DNA of 26,292 nt from Anaerobacillus sp. GTDB lineage: Bacteria; Bacillota; Bacilli; Bacillales_H; Anaerobacillaceae. The position numbers and the translations under genes were made by a program. The notes under the pieces are model-generated. The model was given only the letters and a program-made list of their open reading frames with translations. It was not told the origin of the DNA and searched no databases. Where the stretch lies: assembly GCA_007120055.1 (NCBI GenBank), contig SKOL01000214.1, forward strand, positions 1-26,292, in the 5' to 3' direction. Of this stretch, positions 21,305 through 26,292 are shown one piece after another; positions within the stretch are counted from its first letter, which is position 1; every line of letters starts with the position of its first letter.

Positions 21305-22471
21305 TTAAACCAACGTCTCCTCTTCTTTCCTAAAGAAGCTCTTCAATGCGCGATACACATCGCCTTTTTCTTTCAGGATGTAGTGACGGAAGCGTTCGTC
21401 TTTAATGTTTTTGTAGGCGTTCATAAGTGTACTGTGGCGGTTGTATTGGTTCACCTCACCATACCCGAACATGCTGGAGATTTCCATGAGCTGGTTGACG
21501 AGCTTCAGGCAGCGGGCGTTGTCGGATGTTAAGTTGTCGCCATCAGAAAAGTGGAACGGGTAAATGTTATAGCGTGATGGTTCGTATTTCATTTCGATGA
21601 GCTCTAATGCTTTTCGGTATGCGCTAGAACAGATCGTTCCTCCACTTTCACCTTTCGAGAAAAAGTCTTCTTCGGATACAACTTTTGCTTCGGTGTGGTG
21701 AGCTATGAATTCGATATCGACGGTTTCGTATTTAGACCTTAAGAAGCGGGTCATCCAGAAAAAGAAGCTGCGTGCCATGTATTTCTCCCATTTCCCCATT
21801 GATCCTGACGTATCCATCATCGCTAAAACAACGGCTTTAGATTCTGGTTTTACGATTTCATTCCATGTTTTAAACCTTAAGTCGTCATTATAAATGGGAG
21901 CAATCGTTGGCTTTCCAACCATCGCATTCCTTTTCAATGATGTTAGGATTGTACGTTTTTTATCAATATTCCCCATTAAACCTTTTTTACGAATATCATT
22001 AAATTCAATGTGTTCAACAACAATATTATCTTCTTCTTTTTGTTGCAGGTTCGGTAATTCTAATTCTTTAAAAAGCATCTTTTCTAATTCTAAAATGGAG
22101 ACTTCAGCTTCGTAATAATCTTCGCCTGCTTTATCTCCAGCACCTCGACCTCTTCCTGGACCTTGTTGTTGGGCACTACCATCTCTTGCCACTACATCGC
22201 CAACTTTACTTTTTCCGTTCCCTTGACCAACATGTTTATTTTTATCGTAGTTATATTTAATTTTATACTCGTCTAATGATCTAATTGGGATTTTTATGAC
22301 GTCACGGCCGTTAGACATAATAATATTTTCTTCACTAACGAGGTCTGGTAAGTTTGACTTAATAGCATCTTTGACTTTTTCCTGGTGCCTCTGTTGGTCT
22401 TGGTAACCTTTACGATGAAGCGACCAGTTCTCTTGAGAGACAACATAATTCTTCTCGTTATTGCCTTTCAT
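21305..22471 (-). CDS. yhbH: YhbH (DUF444 family, von Willebrand A-like), sporulation-associated
   Basis: 388 aa, close to the ~390 of the Bacillus subtilis protein. The N-terminus reads [20 protein letters not shown]; a Gly-rich low-complexity stretch ([17 protein letters not shown]) is near residue 110; and the vWA-like metal-site motif D-x-S-x-S occurs as [15 protein letters not shown]444 proteins are conserved partners of the PrkA kinase (and SpoVR) in spore formers and of YeaG/YeaH in enterics. ATG 22471 has AGGAGGGG at good spacing; a longer frame to 22501 would include the RBS. The last 146 bases occur twice more in the window, at 12.1 and 13.2 kb, as displaced fragments. The 340 bases upstream (22472-22812) are AT-rich and contain no gene; I see no convincing promoter on this strand. 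Confidence 0.95.
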   Translation of the reverse strand: MKGNNEKNYVVSQENWSLHRKGYQDQQRHQEKVKDAIKSNLPDLVSEENIIMSNGRDVIKIPIRSLDEYKIKYNYDKNKHVGQGNGKSKVGDVVARDGSAQQQGPGRGRGAGDKAGEDYYEAEVSILELEKMLFKELELPNLQQKEEDNIVVEHIEFNDIRKKGLMGNIDKKRTILTSLKRNAMVGKPTIAPIYNDDLRFKTWNEIVKPESKAVVLAMMDTSGSMGKWEKYMARSFFFWMTRFLRSKYETVDIEFIAHHTEAKVVSEEDFFSKGESGGTICSSAYRKALELIEMKYEPSRYNIYPFHFSDGDNLTSDNARCLKLVNQLMEISSMFGYGEVNQYNRHSTLMNAYKNIKDERFRHYILKEKGDVYRALKSFFRKEEETLV

Positions 22472-22812
22472 CCATAATCCCCTCCTTGTTGTAGTAATCA
22501 TCGTTTTTCAATGTCATTTGAAGATGATGGACAATTCATTGTTCGTTTCAAAAAGAAATTTTTTTCATAAAATAATTTTTTGTTTTTCATCACTTTTTTC
22601 AGGTTACATGCATATAATTAATTCGACGGAATATAATTGAAGTGTTTTTCTAATCCGTTTATGAAAAATTAACTTATTACTCTATCCTATGCAAAGAGTA
22701 AATAGAGTTGACAACAAATTCTGATAAATATTCAATTGAATAATTGGACATGCATTTTATTTTGAGGAAAAAGAAGTTCTCTAATAATTAAAAATTTAGG
22801 ACAAGTTAGAGG

Positions 22813-22844
22813 AAAAAGAGCGAACAATTTACTGTCCGCTCTTT
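22813..22844 (-). terminator. Terminator of the signal peptidase gene
   Basis: AAAGAGCG (22837-22844 read on the minus strand) pairs with CGCTCTTT (22815-22822), followed by TT and CC. The stem begins at the last bases of the lepB stop codon. Confidence 0.7.
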
Positions 22845-23427
22845 ATTTTAGTACTCGAAATGCTTTCGGTGGCCAATACGCTAAGTCTGCTTTTCCAACT
22901 ATTTTATCGTATGAAACGAAACCAATCTGTCTACTATCAATACTATTACGACGATTATCACCTAATACAAATAAGTGGCCTTCAGGTACGTATTTTTCAC
23001 CTGTTAAATTTTCCAAAGTGAAATCAATTGTATAAGGATAACTTCGCGGTTCTCCAAGTACATCACTTAAAAAGGTTTCTTCGACTATTTCTCCATTAAT
23101 ATAGAGTAGATCTTCTTTGACTTCAATCGTATCTCCTGGAAGACCGATGACCCTTTTTATATATTCTGTTGTTTCAGTTGCGTGAAAGACAATCATATCA
23201 AACCTGTCTGGCTCACCGATTCCATAACCAATTTTATTTATAATAACTCGCTCGCGGTCATTTATTGTAGGCATCATCGATTGACCATATACAATATAGT
23301 TAGTAAATAAAAATGCTCTAACTGCTACAACTATCAAAACAACGACAGCTAACGTTTTTCCCCAGCTAAGAAGCTCTTTTTTTACTCTTGCCCATTTTCT
23401 ACTTTTTTCAATATGTTCTAACTCCAA
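22843..23427 (-). CDS. lepB: Type I signal peptidase
   Basis: 194-aa Bacillus SipS-type signal peptidase with a single N-terminal membrane helix (~residues 24-41) and an outside catalytic domain. The serine-lysine dyad is S50 in YGQSMMPT and K91 in EYIKRVIGLPGD; the C-terminal boxes LGDNRRNSIDSRQIGFV and KADLAYWP are intact. It removes signal peptides of exported proteins at the outer membrane face. The start is TTG 23427, eight bases after AGGAGG. It lies between yhbH and the usp gene on the same strand but has its own terminator and a 350-base upstream gap. Bacilli carry several such paralogues, so this need not be the main one. Confidence 0.93.
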   Translation of the reverse strand: MELEHIEKSRKWARVKKELLSWGKTLAVVVLIVVAVRAFLFTNYIVYGQSMMPTINDRERVIINKIGYGIGEPDRFDMIVFHATETTEYIKRVIGLPGDTIEVKEDLLYINGEIVEETFLSDVLGEPRSYPYTIDFTLENLTGEKYVPEGHLFVLGDNRRNSIDSRQIGFVSYDKIVGKADLAYWPPKAFRVLK

Positions 23428-23572
23428 TTAAAACACCTCCTACGTTATGCCATTTATAAAATAAGGAACATTTTAACTCAACAGCAATACAACTGGAAAA
23501 TTCAAACAATTCATATACTTAATTTTTACCGATTTTCGAATTTTTTAAACAATTATTTAACAAATATTATAA

Positions 23573-23685
23573 TGAATTTCATAATTCAATATTATCGCCA
23601 TTAAGTAACCTATATGTAGTTTCGCTAAGTCGTTCGTAACTACATATACTTTGATATGGCTCGATTTAGGTAATTATGAAATTCA
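23573..23685. repeat. Palindromic intergenic repeat, copy B
   Basis: 113-bp element with perfect 14-bp terminal inverted repeats, TGAATTTCATAATT (23573-23586) and AATTATGAAATTCA (23672-23685). A perfect 11-bp central stem, TATATGTAGTT (23611-23621) / AACTACATATA (23638-23648), lies inside; the arms between are also imperfectly complementary (CGCCATTAAG against TGATATGGCTC). It is related to copy A at 161-270. No coding capacity. MITE-like or REP-like in form. The remaining gap (23428-23744) has nothing else I can support. Confidence 0.7.
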
Positions 23686-23744
23686 CTCATTAGCCTAATT
23701 ACAAGGAAAAGTTTGGTGCTATTATAGAGAAGTCGAATATGTAC

Positions 23745-23776
23745 AAAAAAACACCTATCCGTTACGATAAGTGTTT
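23745..23776 (-). terminator. Intrinsic terminator of the universal stress protein gene
   Basis: On the minus strand AAACACTTATC, a short loop, GATAGGTGTTT (one G-U pair), then TTTT. It lies eight bases after the usp stop codon. Confidence 0.8.
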
Positions 23777-23783
23777 CCTGCTG

Positions 23784-24203
23784 CTACTTGACGATCATTA
23801 CTGGACAATTGGCTCTTTTGGCTACTTTATGACTGACACTCCCTAAAACCATTTCTTGAAGTGAGTTCAGTCCGCGACTTCCAATAACTACTAAATCAAA
23901 TTCATTTTCATTTGCATATTTCACAATAGAAGGTCCAGTCTCCCCATAAATAATGTCAAACTGATGTTTAACTTCTTCCTTCACGAGCATATCTTCAATA
24001 GGACGGAGTTTTGCTTTCCTTTGCTCAGAAATCGATTGAGCATCATAATGACTTAATACATCAGCCTTAGATGTTGAACCGTCAATTACATATACAATAT
24101 GTATTTCACTTTTTTCATTTAACTTTGCTATTGCTAAAGCTTTTTCAGCTGCTCTAAACGAGTGTTTCGACCCATCGGCTGCTAATAATAATTTTTCAAA
24201 CAT
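23784..24203 (-). CDS. Universal stress protein, UspA family
   Basis: 139-aa single-domain UspA protein, cytoplasmic. The start KLLLAADGSKHSFRAAEKAL and the ATP-binding signature G-x2-G-x9-G-S in VIGSRGLNSLQEMVLGSVS are intact, and it ends KRANCPVMIVK, typical of the family. ATP-binding Usp proteins promote survival in stasis and stress. ATG 24203 has GGAG seven bases upstream; longer frames reach into the promoter. It has a promoter of its own (24232-24259) and a good terminator, so it is monocistronic between prkA and lepB. Confidence 0.93.
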   Translation of the reverse strand: MFEKLLLAADGSKHSFRAAEKALAIAKLNEKSEIHIVYVIDGSTSKADVLSHYDAQSISEQRKAKLRPIEDMLVKEEVKHQFDIIYGETGPSIVKYANENEFDLVVIGSRGLNSLQEMVLGSVSHKVAKRANCPVMIVK

Positions 24204-24231
24204 CGTAATCTCCATCCTTTCTTTTTTTAAT

Positions 24232-24259
24232 AGTATAATAAACCTCGTCCAATTTGTAA
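24232..24259 (-). promoter_or_regulatory. Promoter of the universal stress protein gene
   Basis: TTACAA (24254-24259), a 16-base spacer and TATACT (24232-24237) on the minus strand, about 30 bases before the start codon. Confidence 0.5.
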
Positions 24260-24318
24260 TTAAAATAGAAACATTCCAAAGTTTGTAACAATTGCAATAG
24301 CTCATTTATCCTCAAAAG

Positions 24319-24337
24319 CTTCACGCAAGGCGTGAAG
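24319..24337. repeat. Small perfect hairpin between prkA and usp
   Basis: CTTCACGC, loop AAG, GCGTGAAG: a perfect 8-bp GC-containing stem. On the minus strand it is followed by CTTTTG, so it could be a second weak terminator behind prkA or a processing site. Confidence 0.45.
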
Positions 24338-24404
24338 AGCCAAGCATTGGTTTGGCAACGACTCAAAAAGCTATTAGCAACAACCTATTAGAAAAGGCCT
24401 TAAA

Positions 24405-24443
24405 TAAAAACGGCAGCTTCCACACATGCAGGAGGAGCTGCCG
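24405..24443 (-). terminator. Intrinsic terminator of prkA
   Basis: CGGCAGCT (minus strand, from 24443) pairs with AGCTGCCG (to 24411), extended by TCC/GGA, and is followed by TTTTTATTT. It lies seven bases after the prkA stop codon. Confidence 0.9.
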
Positions 24444-24450
24444 CTTCTTA

Positions 24451-26292
24451 TTAGCGATTTAGCAAGCTACCAACATAACGGAGCAATTCGTTAGCTGATA
24501 CGGAATTGTATCCATATTGATCGATAAGTCTTGCAATAACTTCATTCACCTTTTTAAGCTGGTTTTCATCAGGCGTTTTTGTCGACGTTGTAATTTTGAC
24601 GACATCTTTAAGATCAGCAAACAATTTCTTTTGAATAGCTTCTCTTAAGCGTTCGTGTGAATTGTAATCAAACCGTTTTCCTTTACGAGCATAAGCGGAA
24701 ATACGGATTAAAATTTCTTCACGGAACGCTTTTTTAGCATTTTCAGAAATACCAATTTGTTCTTCAATCGACCGCATAAGCTTTTCGTCTGGGTTCATCT
24801 CATCACCCGTTAGCGGGTCACGTAACTTATTTTTATTACAATATGCTTCGACATTATCTAAATAGTTATCCATGAGAGTTTTCGCAGACTCTTCGTAAGA
24901 ATAAACAAATGCCTTTTGCACTTCTTTTTTCGCAATTTCGTCGTATTCTTTTCTTGCTACAGAAATGAAGTTAATATAGCGCTCGCGATCTTCTTTGGAA
25001 ATAGATGCATGTTGGTCCAAGCCCTCTTTAATAGATCGCAACACATCTAAAGCATTAATCGACGTTAATTCTTTGCGAATTATTGCCGAGGAAATACGAT
25101 TTATGACATAACGTGGGTCGATTCCTGTCATACCTTCGTCCTGATACTCTTTTTTCAGTTCTTCAACGTCTTGCGTATTGAATCCTTCGACAATTTCCCC
25201 ATCATATAGCTTCAATTTCTTGAGAATGTCCACACCTTGCTTCTTAGATTCTTTCAATCTCGTAAGGACCGTAAAGATCGCTGCGACCTTTAGGGCGTGT
25301 GGCGCGATATGAACATCGGAAATATCACTATCCCTAATCATCTTTTGATATATTTTCTCTTCTTCAGTTACTTTTAAATTATAAGGAACTGGCATGACAA
25401 TAATCCTAGAATGAAGTGCCTCATTTTTCTTATTAGAAATAAACGATTTATACTCAGCTTCATTCGTGTGCGCGACAATCATTTCGTCTGCAGAAATCAA
25501 CGCAAAGCGACCAGCCTTAAAGTTACCTTCCTGTGTTAACGATAATAAGTGCCATAAAAACTTCTCGTCACACTTTAACATTTCCTGGAATTCCATTAAA
25601 CCACGATTCGCTTTATTTAGCTCGCCATCAAAACGGTAAGCGCGCGGATCTGACTCTGAACCGTATTCGGCAATCGTCGAGAAATCAATACTACCAGTTA
25701 AATCAGCAATATCTTGTGACTTCGGATCTGAAGGACTAAACGTACCAATACCGACGCGTTTGTCTTCTGATAATAAAATTCGTTGAACGATTACATCTTC
25801 TACTTTATTATCATACTCTTTTTCAAGCCGCATCAAATTTAACGGTGACAAATTCCCCTCAATTTTAATTCCATATTCTTTATAAAAATCATCACGCATA
25901 TGATGTGGAATTAAGTGTAAGGGATCTTCATGCATCGGACAGCCTTTTATCGCATAAATTGCCCCAGCATTTGTTCTTGAATATTTTTCCAGACCTCGTT
26001 TCAACATTGTGACAATTGTTGACTTACCACCACTAACTGGCCCCATTAATAACAATATACGTTTTCTTACATCTAGCCTTTTGGCTGCTGAATGGAAATA
26101 CTCCTCTACTAACCTTTCCATTGCTTCTTCTAGGCCATAAATTTGTTCACTGAAGAAATTGTACTTCTTTTTACCATCAACTTCTTCAACACCTGCATCT
26201 TTAATCATATTATAAATACGAGAATGTGCTGTTTGCGCCACTTCTGGATTGGTCTTTAAGATTTCTAAATACTCGCCAAATGTCCCTTCCCA
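24451..26292 (-). CDS. prkA: PrkA serine protein kinase / AAA+ protein, N-terminus cut by window edge
   Basis: At least 613 codons of PrkA, missing only about the first 15-20. The frame stays open to the window end and reads WEGTFGEYLEILKTNPEVAQ before the internal GTG near 26241, matching the PrkA N-terminus, so that GTG is not the start. The AAA+ part contains the Walker A loop MGPVSGGKSTIV near 26.0 kb, IKGCPMHEDPLHLIPHHMRD and GTFSPSDPKSQDIADLTGSI. The C-terminal kinase-like part ends SVSANELLRYVGSLLNR. In Bacillus it affects sporulation and transition-phase regulation, and its gene is normally directly followed by yhbH. Here usp and lepB lie between the two. It ends at a strong terminator. 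Confidence 0.97.
   Translation of the reverse strand, partial: WEGTFGEYLEILKTNPEVAQTAHSRIYNMIKDAGVEEVDGKKKYNFFSEQIYGLEEAMERLVEEYFHSAAKRLDVRKRILLLMGPVSGGKSTIVTMLKRGLEKYSRTNAGAIYAIKGCPMHEDPLHLIPHHMRDDFYKEYGIKIEGNLSPLNLMRLEKEYDNKVEDVIVQRILLSEDKRVGIGTFSPSDPKSQDIADLTGSIDFSTIAEYGSESDPRAYRFDGELNKANRGLMEFQEMLKCDEKFLWHLLSLTQEGNFKAGRFALISADEMIVAHTNEAEYKSFISNKKNEALHSRIIVMPVPYNLKVTEEEKIYQKMIRDSDISDVHIAPHALKVAAIFTVLTRLKESKKQGVDILKKLKLYDGEIVEGFNTQDVEELKKEYQDEGMTGIDPRYVINRISSAIIRKELTSINALDVLRSIKEGLDQHASISKEDRERYINFISVARKEYDEIAKKEVQKAFVYSYEESAKTLMDNYLDNVEAYCNKNKLRDPLTGDEMNPDEKLMRSIEEQIGISENAKKAFREEILIRISAYARKGKRFDYNSHERLREAIQKKLFADLKDVVKITTSTKTPDENQLKKVNEVIARLIDQYGYNSVSANELLRYVGSLLNR

Noticed and set aside
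22600..22740. Plus-strand promoter-like elements (ATATAATT near 22612, TTGACA near 22710) in the yhbH/lepB gap
   Set aside because: No plus-strand gene lies downstream; likely chance in AT-rich DNA.
1..26292. CRISPR arrays, tRNA or rRNA genes, integrase or transposase genes
   Set aside because: None seen on either strand; the repeats present are too few and too long-spaced for CRISPR, and no clover-leaf or recombinase motif was recognised.

Overview
The window looks like chromosomal DNA from a low-GC, endospore-forming Bacillaceae species. The evidence is the prkA/yhbH pair, Bacillus-type RBSs (AAAGGAGG), frequent TTG starts and a PtsI fragment that reads like Bacillus PtsI. The exact species cannot be fixed from sequence alone; a soil or alkaline-habitat Bacillus relative is a guess.

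Layout. (1) 0-1.4 kb: the first codons of an Lrp/AsnC regulator (minus strand), a palindromic intergenic repeat, and a two-gene chromate (CHR-type) transporter. (2) 1.6-5.2 kb: a tripartite tricarboxylate transporter operon (tctC-tctB-tctA) with a good sigma-A promoter, a ~260-nt leader and an internal terminator after the binding-protein gene. (3) 5.2-7.2 kb, convergent: a large flavin/Fe-S oxidoreductase of the 2,4-dienoyl-CoA reductase type. (4) 7.4-9.4 kb: small accessory genes: a YgjV-like membrane protein with an apparent acetyltransferase-like tail, an unknown 96-aa protein, a DinB-family protein and a truncated nucleotidyltransferase. (5) 9.4-13.4 kb: a scrap island. It holds a 5'-truncated ptsI, a remnant ORF, a UPF0175/DUF3368 toxin-antitoxin pair, an MNT/HEPN toxin-antitoxin pair, and two 146-nt copies of the 3' end of yhbH, each followed by the same kind of terminator hairpin. 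(6) 13.5-21.2 kb: a catabolic block. A sodium:solute symporter with a tiny accessory subunit is divergent from an operon of M28 peptidase, NamA/YqjM-type ene-reductase, ketopantoate-reductase-like enzyme and M20 peptidase, followed by an Lrp/AsnC regulator with its own strong promoter. (7) 21.3-26.3 kb, all minus strand: prkA (cut by the window end), a universal stress protein, signal peptidase I and full-length yhbH.

How it fits together. Block 6 reads as uptake plus stepwise breakdown of a peptide-like or acylated compound: symporter, two metallopeptidases, two reductases and a local regulator. Block 2 plus block 3 may be a second uptake/reduction unit for a carboxylate. The most notable structural signal is that the intact yhbH and its two displaced 3' ends lie in one orientation and differ almost only at synonymous sites. 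This suggests that blocks 5 and 6 accreted stepwise at the 3' end of yhbH, the way islands that replace a gene's 3' end do. No integrase, tRNA, rRNA or CRISPR is visible.
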